Source of the DNA: Armatimonadota bacterium
GTDB taxonomy: Bacteria > Armatimonadota > Fimbriimonadia > Fimbriimonadales > Fimbriimonadaceae
Direction: 5' to 3'
Assembly (NCBI GenBank): GCA_018268355.1
Contig: JAFDWR010000002.1
Span: forward strand, 186,001-250,000
DNA length: 64,000 nucleotides
A program made the position numbers and the translations under genes. The notes beneath the pieces are model-generated. The model ran no database searches and had not been told where the DNA came from. It saw nothing but the letters and a program-made list of their open reading frames with translations. This document shows positions 23,902 to 31,714 of the stretch, in pieces. Positions within the stretch are counted from its first letter, which is position 1. The number at the start of each line of letters is the position of its first letter.

Positions 23902-25761
23902 ATGGGCCACGACATTCGGCGAATTATCGCGACGGACTGTGGGTCGACGACGACCAAAGCCATCCTTATCGAGCGAAACGACCAGGGCGAGTATCGACTT
24001 GTCGCCCGCGGCGAAGCTCCGACCACGGTTGAAAAGCCGTTTGAGGACGTGACGCTCGGCGTTGTCAACTCGATCACCGAACTCGAGGACATCACGGCGG
24101 TCGAAGTGCCCGAAGGCTATAAGGTGGGTCGCCGCACCCTCGTCGAGAACGGCACCGTCAAGCGCGTTTTGAAGGAGGGCAAGGAAACCTTCAAGAGCAG
24201 CGGCGAGAACGACGCGGCCGACCTTTATGTCAGCACGAGCTCGGCGGGTGGTGGCCTCCAGATGATGGTCACCGGCGTCGTGAAGGCGATGTCGGCCGAA
24301 TCGGCTGAGCGCGCTGCCCTCGGCGCGGGCGCGATCCTCATGGACACGCTTTCGGTTGACGATGGCCGCAAGGATTACCAAAAGGTTGAGCGACTTCGAC
24401 AGCTTCGCCCCGACATCATCCTCATGTCGGGCGGAACCGACGGCGGCAACGTGGACCTCCTCGTCGAGATGGCAGAAATCGTTCGCCGCGCCGACCCGAA
24501 GCCGCGATTTGGCGACATGAAGCTCCCGATCATCTACGCCGGAAACAAGGACGCTTCGGACAAGGTGAAGGCGGTCGTCGGTGAGGAAATTGAACTCCAC
24601 GTCACCCCCAATCTTCGCCCTTCGATGGCCCAGGAGAACCTTGGCCCCGCGCGCGAAGAGATTCACGAGATGTTCCTTGAGCACGTCATGCAGCAGGCGC
24701 CGGGTTACAGCAAGCTGCTGGATTGGACGAGCGAAGAGGTCATGGCGACCCCGAACGCGGTTGGCAAGCTCCTGAAGGAGTACGCCGAGAACGAGAAGAT
24801 CAACGTTCTCGGTGTGGACATCGGCGGCGCAACCACCGACGTCTTTTCGGTCTTTTTGAACAAGTCTGGCGAGCGAATCTATAACCGAACGGTCTCTGCG
24901 AACCTCGGCATGAGCTACTCGATCTGTAACGTCCTCAAGGAGGCCGGCATCGAGAACATCGCCCGCTGGCTGCCGTTCCAGATCGACCCCGCGGAAGTGC
25001 GAAACCGACTTCGCAACAAGATGATTCGCCCCACGACGATCCCGCAGACCTATGAAGACCTGCTGATCGAGCATGCGGTTAGCCGAGAGGCTCTTCGCCT
25101 TGCGTTCATCCACCACAAGTCGCTCGCTCGAGACCTTACCGGTCAGCAGCAGCAGCGCGACGTCGGTCAGATATTCAACCAGGACGAGTCGGGCCAGACC
25201 CTCGTCAAGATGATGGAGCTCGACATGGTCATCGGTTCGGGCGGCGTGCTTTCCCACGCTCCGCGACGTGCCCAGTCCGCGCTCATGATGATGGACGCCT
25301 ATCAGCCGGAGGGCATCACGATGCTCACCGTCGACTCGATCTTCATGATGCCGCACCTCGGCGTGCTCAGCCAGCACTTCTATGAAGCGGCGAAGCAGGT
25401 GTTCGAATACGACTGTATCGTCAAGTGCGGCCACTGCATCGCTCCGGTTGGCGTCGCCAAGCCGGGTGAAGCCTGCGTGACCGTTCGCGGCGAAGGCATC
25501 AACGAGGTCGTTCCGTTCGGCGAGATTCGCGTCATCCCCTGCGACCGCAAGGAGTTCAAGGACCTCACGATCGAGCCTGCGAAGGGCTTCGACGTCGGCG
25601 AGGGCGCAGGCAAGGCGGTTACCCGCAAGCTGGAAGGTGGCACCGTTGGCATCATCATCGACGCTCGCGGTCGCCCGTTCGACGTGAAGCTCGACGATCC
25701 CGCCCGAATCGGCAACCTCCGCAAGTGGCTTGAGGCGTTCGGCCTGCCGCTGCCCAAGTAA
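23902..25761 (+). CDS. Orphan GlmL/MutL-family protein (glutamate mutase accessory, hydantoinase-fold)
   Basis: 619 residues. An ASKHA-type ATPase fold is visible: an N-terminal phosphate loop (TDCGSTTTKAIL), MSGGTDGGN, and a second ASKHA loop VDIGGATTDVFSV. It matches the MutL/GlmL family, whose members chaperone B12-dependent mutases such as glutamate mutase. No glutamate mutase (mutS/glmES) is next to it. A C-terminal ~150-residue extension (CIVKCGHCIAPVGVAKPGE) contains a Cys pair. Two ATGs lie close together: 23893 directly after a TAAACT hexamer, and 23902, which I prefer. It ends 4 bases before pheS. Confidence 0.75.
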   Translation: MGHDIRRIIATDCGSTTTKAILIERNDQGEYRLVARGEAPTTVEKPFEDVTLGVVNSITELEDITAVEVPEGYKVGRRTLVENGTVKRVLKEGKETFKSSGENDAADLYVSTSSAGGGLQMMVTGVVKAMSAESAERAALGAGAILMDTLSVDDGRKDYQKVERLRQLRPDIILMSGGTDGGNVDLLVEMAEIVRRADPKPRFGDMKLPIIYAGNKDASDKVKAVVGEEIELHVTPNLRPSMAQENLGPAREEIHEMFLEHVMQQAPGYSKLLDWTSEEVMATPNAVGKLLKEYAENEKINVLGVDIGGATTDVFSVFLNKSGERIYNRTVSANLGMSYSICNVLKEAGIENIARWLPFQIDPAEVRNRLRNKMIRPTTIPQTYEDLLIEHAVSREALRLAFIHHKSLARDLTGQQQQRDVGQIFNQDESGQTLVKMMELDMVIGSGGVLSHAPRRAQSALMMMDAYQPEGITMLTVDSIFMMPHLGVLSQHFYEAAKQVFEYDCIVKCGHCIAPVGVAKPGEACVTVRGEGINEVVPFGEIRVIPCDRKEFKDLTIEPAKGFDVGEGAGKAVTRKLEGGTVGIIIDARGRPFDVKLDDPARIGNLRKWLEAFGLPLPK

Positions 25762-25765
25762 GTCG

Positions 25766-26776
25766 ATGACGAGCACGGCAGACATCCAAGCGTTGGTCGG
25801 TGAGGCAGTGGCGGGTATTGATGCCGCCACCACCTCGGCCCGATTGAAGGAGATTGAGCGCGACTTCCTCGGGAAGTCGGGTTCGATCACGAGCCTCACT
25901 CGCCTCATCGGCTCGCTGCCGACCCCGGAAGAGAAGCAGGCGTTCGGCGCGGCGGTGAACCAGGCCAAGCAGCACGTTCAAGGCCTCATCGACGCCAAGG
26001 CCGATGCCCTGATCCGCGCCGAGCGAGAAGCCCAGATGGAGGCCGAGCGCATCGACATCACGATGCCGGGACGGCGGATGCGCGCGGGCAACACCCACGT
26101 GCTCTATCAGACGATGCAGAAGATCAAGCGCGTCCTCGGTGGGCTTGGTTTTCGGTATCTGGAGTCGCCCGAGCTCGAAGAGTTTAAGTACAACTTTGAC
26201 AAGCTAAACTATCCCAAAGACCACCCGGCGATGGATGAACAGGACACGTTCTACATCGACGACGATCACGTGCTTCGCACCCAGATGACCGCGATCCAGG
26301 GGCGCATTTTTGAGACCACGAAGCCGCCGCTCCGCTGCTTCACCATTGGCCGCACCTATCGCAACGAGGCGGTCGACCGGACCCACCTTCACACCTTCCA
26401 CCAGGTCGATGCCTTCATGATCGACAAGGGCGTTTCGATGGCCCACCTGAAGGGGACGCTGGAGGCGTTTGCACGCGCGATGTTCGGCGAGGATGCGAAG
26501 CTCCGGTTCCGACCCGACTTCTTCCCGTTCGTTGAGCCGGGCGTGGACTACGCGGTTTCAACGCAAAAGCTGTTCAACGGTCGCTGGGTCGAGCTCGGCG
26601 GCGCCGGTCTGATCCACCCGAACATCCTCGAGGCCCACGGTATCGACCCCGATGTCTATTCTGGCTTTGCGTTCGGCCTCGGCGTGGACCGCATTCCGAT
26701 GATGGCTTACGGCGTGGACGACGTTCGGCTGTTCCTTGAGAACGACCTTCGGTTCCTTTCTCAGTTCCGCGAATAG
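25766..26776 (+). CDS. pheS: Phenylalanyl-tRNA synthetase alpha subunit
   Basis: 336 residues. The N-terminal helical region is of the type that contacts tRNA. The class II core has GRRMRAGNTHVLYQTM, LRTQMTAIQGR (motif 2 region), RTYRNEAVDRTHLHTFHQ, and motif 3 FAFGLGVDRIPMMAYGV. PheS charges tRNA-Phe as an alpha2-beta2 enzyme with PheT, but pheT is not next to it here: the following gene is convergent. The start follows the glmL-like stop by 4 bases. The 3' end overlaps the GH4 gene by 16 bases. Confidence 0.95.
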   Translation: MTSTADIQALVGEAVAGIDAATTSARLKEIERDFLGKSGSITSLTRLIGSLPTPEEKQAFGAAVNQAKQHVQGLIDAKADALIRAEREAQMEAERIDITMPGRRMRAGNTHVLYQTMQKIKRVLGGLGFRYLESPELEEFKYNFDKLNYPKDHPAMDEQDTFYIDDDHVLRTQMTAIQGRIFETTKPPLRCFTIGRTYRNEAVDRTHLHTFHQVDAFMIDKGVSMAHLKGTLEAFARAMFGEDAKLRFRPDFFPFVEPGVDYAVSTQKLFNGRWVELGGAGLIHPNILEAHGIDPDVYSGFAFGLGVDRIPMMAYGVDDVRLFLENDLRFLSQFRE

Positions 26777-28152
26777 CCTGGCAAGAACGCTTCTTCCGCT
26801 TCGAAGAGCCGGTCGACCATCTGGAAGACCTCTTCGGGCGAGCAAACCGCTGCCGTCAGCGGGTCCATGAGCAGCGCGAGCTTCGCCAGGTGGCGTGACC
26901 GCTGGATGGCGGCGTCCGCCGCAAGGTCAAAGAACTGCATGTTCGAGGCGCAGATCGCGGCCATCTGCTTCGGAAGTCGGCCGTAGACGGTGGGCTGGAT
27001 TCCTCGGCGGTCGATGAGGCAGGCGACTTCCACGCAGCCATCTTGGGGCAGGTTGGTGATCAATCCGTGGTTCGTGACGTTGCCGTGGACGACGAAGGGC
27101 TGGTTTTTCTCAATCGCCTCGATGATCCAGGAGCCGTATTCCCAGGTTCGCTGGGTCGTGACCTTGTCTTCCCCGCTGATGAGGCGGCGGCGGTTCTCGT
27201 CCTGGCCCTTGCGCCAGTTCGGCCAGTTGTTGGCATAGAAGCTCTCTTCGCCGCGATAGCCGGTGTCAGTGTACTTGTCGAGGAGGTCCTTTCGCTTGCG
27301 GTAGTAGGGCAGGTATTCGCTGAGGTGGCCGCTCGATTCGGTGATGAAGGCCCCGAAGTGGCGCATCATGTCGCTGCGGACGGGCTCGGCCTTGGCGAAC
27401 TCGGACGAGCGGTCGTTGGCCTGGGCCATGAGGACGGGATAGAGGTCCTTGCCGCCCTTGGTCTCCCATCGCGTGAACCAAGCGAGATGGTTGATGCCGG
27501 CGCAATCCCAGCGGATGTCCTCGATGGGCACGCCGGAGTAGCGTGCGAGCATCGCCGACGTGCCTTGGACCGAGTGGCAAAGGCCGATGTTCGGCAGTCG
27601 GCTCACCCGCGAGGCGGCGAGCATCAACATGCTCATCGGGTTCGTGTAGTTGAGGACGACGACCTGGGGGCAAAGCTCTTCGGCATCACGGAGGATGTCG
27701 AGCCAAACGGGAATCGTCCGCAGGCCCTTCATCAGGCCGCCGGGGCCCATCGTGTCGCCGATATTCTGGCTCACGCCGAATTCGAGCGGGATGTCGTTGT
27801 CGAACCGCACGCACTCGACGCCGCTGACCTCGATGGAGTTGATGAGGTAGTCGCTTCCGGGGAGGAGCTCGCGCCGGTCGAGGCTCGCCCGAACGGTCCA
27901 GCGCTCGGCCTGGTCGGTCGCCTCGAGGATCTTCAGCATGAGCTGACGGCTGAGTTCGAGTCGCTCACCGTCGACATCCACAAGGCGAAGTTCACCGCCG
28001 AGGTTGCCAGGGATAAGGAGGACATCCTTCAGCACGGACGCGGTGAAGAAGCTGCCCGCCCCCATCATGGTGACGTTGATCTTCCGGCCCATCGTGCCGG
28101 GGAGACCGAGCGCTTCGACGGGCTTGGAGTGGTCTGCGTGGGATTCAGCCAT
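26761..28152 (-). CDS. GH4-family NAD-dependent glycosidase (alpha-galactosidase/glucosidase-like)
   Basis: 463 residues. The NAD loop GAGSFFTASVLKD is at the N-terminus. GH4 hallmarks follow: VLNYTNPM, the metal-binding Cys in GLCHSVQG and His in AGINHLAWF. GH4 enzymes use NAD, Mn2+ and a redox-elimination mechanism on alpha- or 6-phospho-glycosides. The sequence is MelA/AglA-like but the exact substrate is open. I chose the ATG at 28152, which overlaps the uppS stop by 8 bases; internal ATGs further in are possible. It is the last gene of pyrH-frr-uppS, a setting not usual for a glycosidase, so the association may be only co-transcription. Confidence 0.8.
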   Translation of the reverse strand: MAESHADHSKPVEALGLPGTMGRKINVTMMGAGSFFTASVLKDVLLIPGNLGGELRLVDVDGERLELSRQLMLKILEATDQAERWTVRASLDRRELLPGSDYLINSIEVSGVECVRFDNDIPLEFGVSQNIGDTMGPGGLMKGLRTIPVWLDILRDAEELCPQVVVLNYTNPMSMLMLAASRVSRLPNIGLCHSVQGTSAMLARYSGVPIEDIRWDCAGINHLAWFTRWETKGGKDLYPVLMAQANDRSSEFAKAEPVRSDMMRHFGAFITESSGHLSEYLPYYRKRKDLLDKYTDTGYRGEESFYANNWPNWRKGQDENRRRLISGEDKVTTQRTWEYGSWIIEAIEKNQPFVVHGNVTNHGLITNLPQDGCVEVACLIDRRGIQPTVYGRLPKQMAAICASNMQFFDLAADAAIQRSRHLAKLALLMDPLTAAVCSPEEVFQMVDRLFEAEEAFLPGYSRN

Positions 28153-28861
28153 GAGGAATCGGGGTGGGTTCGTCCACGACGGCGCCAAACTTCCGGGTGC
28201 GGGTCGCATACTCATCGAGGCACCGTCGGAGGGAGTTCTCGTCGAACTCGGGCCACGTTTCGCTAACGACGACGAGCTCGGTGTAGGCCGATTGCCAGAG
28301 GAGGAAGTTGCTCCAGCGCATCTCGCCCGCGGTGCGGATCATGAGATCGGGTTCGGGCTGGTCGGGGTTATAAAGGTGGGCCGAAATCGCCTCTTCGGTC
28401 ACTTCCCCGCCTTCGGCGAGGATCGCGCGGACGGCGTCAACGACTTCGGCACGGCCGCCGTAGTTGATCGCGAGGGTGAAGGTGATGCCGGTGTTGTCCT
28501 TGGTCGTCTCGATGCCGTCACAAAGGGCTTGGCGAAGCGTGGCGGGCACCTCGTCGATGCGACCAGCGACGCGCACGCGCACATTGTTCTTGTGCATCAC
28601 GCGCAATTCGTCGCGAGCGGCGGTCTCGATGAGCTTCATCAGCCCTTTGACTTCTTCTTCGGGGCGTCGCCAGTTCTCCGCGCTAAAGGCATAGACGGTC
28701 AGGTAGCGGACGCCCAGCTCGCTGGCGGCGAGAAGGACCTTGCGGAGGGTGCGATAGCCTTCGCGGTGGCCGAGAAGCCGACCGAGGCCGCGACGCTTGG
28801 CCCAACGCCCGTTCCCGTCCATGATGATGGCAACATGAGCGGGAAGGCGGTCGGTGATCAT
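28145..28861 (-). CDS. uppS: Undecaprenyl diphosphate synthase (isoprenyl transferase)
   Basis: 238 residues, usual length. The start MITDRLPAHVAIIMDGNGRW contains the catalytic Asp of the cis-prenyltransferase family. Also present are GHREGYRTLR, the YAFSAENWRRP block and the C-terminal RTAGEMRWSNFLLWQSAYTE with the conserved Arg/Glu. It makes the C55 lipid carrier for peptidoglycan and O-antigen synthesis. It follows frr by 14 bases in the pyrH-frr-uppS arrangement common across bacteria. Confidence 0.95.
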   Translation of the reverse strand: MITDRLPAHVAIIMDGNGRWAKRRGLGRLLGHREGYRTLRKVLLAASELGVRYLTVYAFSAENWRRPEEEVKGLMKLIETAARDELRVMHKNNVRVRVAGRIDEVPATLRQALCDGIETTKDNTGITFTLAINYGGRAEVVDAVRAILAEGGEVTEEAISAHLYNPDQPEPDLMIRTAGEMRWSNFLLWQSAYTELVVVSETWPEFDENSLRRCLDEYATRTRKFGAVVDEPTPIPHG

Positions 28862-28875
28862 CGTCTTCGACGGGC

Positions 28876-29436
28876 TTAGACTTGCATGAGCTCGGCTTCT
28901 TTCTTCTTGCCGAGATCGTCTGCCTGGTGGACAAAGGTGTCGGTGAGCTTCTGGATCTTTGCTTCGTAGCCCTTCACTTCGTCTTCCGTCACTTCCTTCT
29001 TCTTTTCCAGACCCTTGATGTGGTCGATGGCGTCGCGACGGACGTTTCGGATGGCGATGCGCGCGGTTTCGGTTCGGGCATGAACCTGCTTGGCCATGTC
29101 CTTTCGTCGGTCTTCGGTCATCTGCGGGAAATTCAAGCGGATGCCGGTGCCGTCGTTGACGGGGTTGATGCCGAGGTCGCTCTTCATGATCGCGCGTTCG
29201 ATGACCGGGTACATGCTCTTGTCATAAGGAACAATCAGCAGCTGTCGCGGTTCCGGGACGCTGACGTTGGCGACCTGGTTGACCGGCGTTTCGGTGCCGT
29301 AATAGTCCACGTGAACGCGGTCGAGCACGTTGGGAGTGGCTCGGCCGGTTCGATAACTGGCGAAGTCATGATTCATGGCGTCAATCGCCGCCTTCATTCG
29401 ATGTTCTGCATCCTGCAGGATTTCCTGAGCGTTCAT
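28876..29436 (-). CDS. frr: Ribosome recycling factor
   Basis: 186 residues, the normal RRF length. Recognisable segments include MKAAIDAMNHDFASYRTGRATPNVLDRVHVDYYGT, PEPRQLLIVPYDKSMYPVIERAIMKSDLGINPVNDG and the C-terminal helix with RRDAIDHIKGLEKKKEVTEDEVKGYEAKIQKLTD. RRF splits post-termination ribosomes with EF-G. The start overlaps the pyrH stop (ATGA). Confidence 0.95.
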   Translation of the reverse strand: MNAQEILQDAEHRMKAAIDAMNHDFASYRTGRATPNVLDRVHVDYYGTETPVNQVANVSVPEPRQLLIVPYDKSMYPVIERAIMKSDLGINPVNDGTGIRLNFPQMTEDRRKDMAKQVHARTETARIAIRNVRRDAIDHIKGLEKKKEVTEDEVKGYEAKIQKLTDTFVHQADDLGKKKEAELMQV

Positions 29437-30176
29437 TCGGGGTTTCCTCCAACAAGGGTGCCCGTCTCGCCGCCGGTTAGGGCGTCGAGCAGTGCACCGG
29501 GTTTATGAAAGTCGAGGACGATCAGCGGAAGCTGATGGTCTTGGGCCATGGTGAACGAAGTCTGATCCATGACCTTGAGTCGATTTTGGATAGCGGTGTC
29601 GTAGGTCAGCGTGCTGTAGCGCTTGGCTGACGGGTTCTTTTTGGGGTCGCTGTCATAGACGCCGTCAACCTTGGTGGCCTTCACGAGGACGTCGGCTTCG
29701 ATCTCGAGCGCGCGAAGGACCGCCGCAGTGTCGGTGCTGAAGAACGGATTGCCCGTTCCGGCGGCGAAGACGACCATGCGACCCTTTTGCATGTGGCGGA
29801 TGGCTCGTCGTCGGATGAAGGGCTCGGCGACAGCGGAGACGCCAATCGCGCTTTGGACGCGGACCTCAATGCCTTGCTTCTCGATCGCCGATTGGAGACC
29901 GAGCGAGTTCATGAGCGTGCCGAGCATGCCCATTTGGTCGGCGACCGAGCGGTCGATGCCGCCTTCCGCGCTGAAGGTCTCGCCACGGATGAAGTTTCCG
30001 CCGCCCACGACGATGGCGGCTTCGATGCCCGCCTTGTGGACCGCCGCGACCTCCGAAGCGATGTAGTTCAGAACGTTGGGGTCGAGGCCAAAGCGAAGAT
30101 CACCGGCAAGCGCCTCGCCACTCAACTTGATCAAGGCCCGTTTGAATGATTTTCTCGCTGATTCCTGTTTTCCCAT
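29433..30176 (-). CDS. pyrH: Uridylate kinase
   Basis: 247 residues from the ATG at 30176. The amino-acid-kinase fold is recognised by ALIKLSGEALAG, the IVVGGGNFIRGE loop, and FAAGTGNPFFSTDTAAVLRALE with the following KVDGVYDSDPKK. It phosphorylates UMP to UDP in pyrimidine synthesis. An alternative start 20 codons upstream gives an unlike, basic-poor N-terminus and runs into the divergent promoter region. A TACACT element sits about 15 bases before the chosen ATG. Confidence 0.93.
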   Translation of the reverse strand: MGKQESARKSFKRALIKLSGEALAGDLRFGLDPNVLNYIASEVAAVHKAGIEAAIVVGGGNFIRGETFSAEGGIDRSVADQMGMLGTLMNSLGLQSAIEKQGIEVRVQSAIGVSAVAEPFIRRRAIRHMQKGRMVVFAAGTGNPFFSTDTAAVLRALEIEADVLVKATKVDGVYDSDPKKNPSAKRYSTLTYDTAIQNRLKVMDQTSFTMAQDHQLPLIVLDFHKPGALLDALTGGETGTLVGGNPE

Positions 30177-30216
30177 GCAAACCCGACCGTTAGTGTACCG
30201 TTCGCACTCAGCGACG

Positions 30217-30222
30217 TATGAT
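30217..30222 (+). promoter_or_regulatory. -10 element (TATGAT) 5 bases before the start codon
   Basis: TATGAT is followed by ACGGT and the ATG at 30228, in the 51-base region between the divergent pyrH and PafA/Dop-like genes. No Shine-Dalgarno is visible, so the transcript is probably leaderless. Confidence 0.4.
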
Positions 30223-30227
30223 ACGGT

Positions 30228-31712
30228 ATGCCCCATTCTCCCGGTGAACGCATCTTTGGTCTTGAGACCGAGTTTGGGTGCTGGGTCGATCCGTCCGTTG
30301 GGCGTCCTGAGGCTGCGGTCGAGTTAGTAAAGGACTGCCTCTTTTACGACATGAAGATCGGGGCGCTGGACCTCCATGCCCGCGATGACGTCTTTGAGCC
30401 CGCCGAAGCGGGTGGGTTCTTGCTGAACGGGGGTCGAATGTACATCGACGCGGTGGGCTCGCACCTGGAATATGCGACCGCCGAATGTCGCGACCTTCGG
30501 GATGTCGTCGCGAACGACCGCGCTGGTCATCGCCTCATCGTCCGTGCGCTCAACGAGCTCGGGCTCAGCGACCAGGTGTCGTTCTACAACAACTCAGTCG
30601 ACCACGTCGGCGGGCACACCTTCGGCTGTCACGAGAACTACCTCGTTAAGGACTATGAGGGCTTCCTCACCGACAAGATTGCCCTTCTCTTTCCATTCCT
30701 CGTCACCCGCCAAATTTATGCGGGCGTGGGGCGCGTTGGCGGGCACATCCTCGATTCCGAAGGGCTGCGGCCAACCTACGAAGACCTTGTCAACAACCCG
30801 GTGGACTACATTTGGGTGAGCCACGTTTACGGCGTTCGCCCCGATCCGAGCGTGGATTTTCAGCTCAGCCAACGCGCCGACCACATCATCAAGACCATCG
30901 CGAGCCGGGTGCGCTTCAATCGCGCCTTGATCAACCCGAAGTGGGAGCACTACTACTCGCACGACGGCTACACGAGGCTCCACATGCTCTTTGGCGAGGG
31001 CAACCCGAACGAGTACGCCTATGCGCTGAAGGTCGGCACCACCCACCTCATGCTGCGCCTACTGGAAGACGAAATCGTGGACACGAAGTGGCTGATGAAG
31101 AACCCGCTTCTGGAGCTTCGAAAGGTCTCCCGCGATGCCAGTTACCGCTGGCTGGTCGAGCTCGCCGATGGCACCACCCTGAGCGCGATTGACCTCCACC
31201 GCGAGTACCTGCGGCTCGCCGAACGCTACCGCGGGACCGACGAGCAGACCGATTGGATTCTCGACGAGTGGACGTCCATCCTCGATGGCTTGGAGAAGGA
31301 CCCGATGGCGCTCGGCGACCGGGTGGACTGGGTCGCAAAGAAGACGATTCTCACCCAGTACCTCGAAGAGGCGGGCACCGATTGGACCGATGATGCGCTC
31401 CACTCGGTTGACATGGAATACCACAACATCGACCCCGAGAAGTCACTCTTCCACGGCCTTCAGGAGATGGGTGAGACCCGCCGGATGCTCAAGGAGATCG
31501 ACATCGTCAAGGCGATGACCGACCCGCCCGCCAACACCCGCGCGAAGGGGCGATCCAAGCTCGTCGAAAAGGTGCTCCAGCGCAAGCGGCCAGGGGTTTA
31601 CATGTTTGACTGGAACGGCGTCGCCGTTGACCGCCACCGGTACGTTGAGATGCCCGACCCGTTTGAGACCTACGAGGACCTGCCCGACCAGTGGCAGATC
31701 CCCGTGACCTAG
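30228..31712 (+). CDS. Orphan PafA/Dop-family protein (Pup ligase-like)
   Basis: 494 residues. The glutamine-synthetase-like core starts with GLETEFG (Glu13/Glu15, metal ligands). A catalytic-type Asp74 sits in GGRMYIDAVGSH, followed by LEYATAEC. Then come NNSVDHVGGHTFGCHENYLV, PFLVTRQIYAGVGRVGGH and a C-terminal DMEYHNIDPEKSLFHGL block. These are the conserved PafA/Dop segments. The absence of the long Dop-specific loop and the closeness of several blocks to PafA favour a ligase, but this is not proven. PafA attaches Pup, or the related UBact in some Gram-negative phyla, to lysines. No pup/ubact, proteasome or Mpa gene is in the window. Confidence 0.75.
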   Translation: MPHSPGERIFGLETEFGCWVDPSVGRPEAAVELVKDCLFYDMKIGALDLHARDDVFEPAEAGGFLLNGGRMYIDAVGSHLEYATAECRDLRDVVANDRAGHRLIVRALNELGLSDQVSFYNNSVDHVGGHTFGCHENYLVKDYEGFLTDKIALLFPFLVTRQIYAGVGRVGGHILDSEGLRPTYEDLVNNPVDYIWVSHVYGVRPDPSVDFQLSQRADHIIKTIASRVRFNRALINPKWEHYYSHDGYTRLHMLFGEGNPNEYAYALKVGTTHLMLRLLEDEIVDTKWLMKNPLLELRKVSRDASYRWLVELADGTTLSAIDLHREYLRLAERYRGTDEQTDWILDEWTSILDGLEKDPMALGDRVDWVAKKTILTQYLEEAGTDWTDDALHSVDMEYHNIDPEKSLFHGLQEMGETRRMLKEIDIVKAMTDPPANTRAKGRSKLVEKVLQRKRPGVYMFDWNGVAVDRHRYVEMPDPFETYEDLPDQWQIPVT

Positions 31713-31714
31713 TC

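Noticed and set aside
23881-25968. Long minus-strand open frame across the glmL-like and pheS genes
   Set aside because: Antisense shadow of two well-recognised genes; its translation has no known motif.
30228-31712. Glutamine synthetase
   Set aside because: The fold is shared, but the HENYL, EYATAEC and YIDAVGSH blocks are PafA/Dop-specific.
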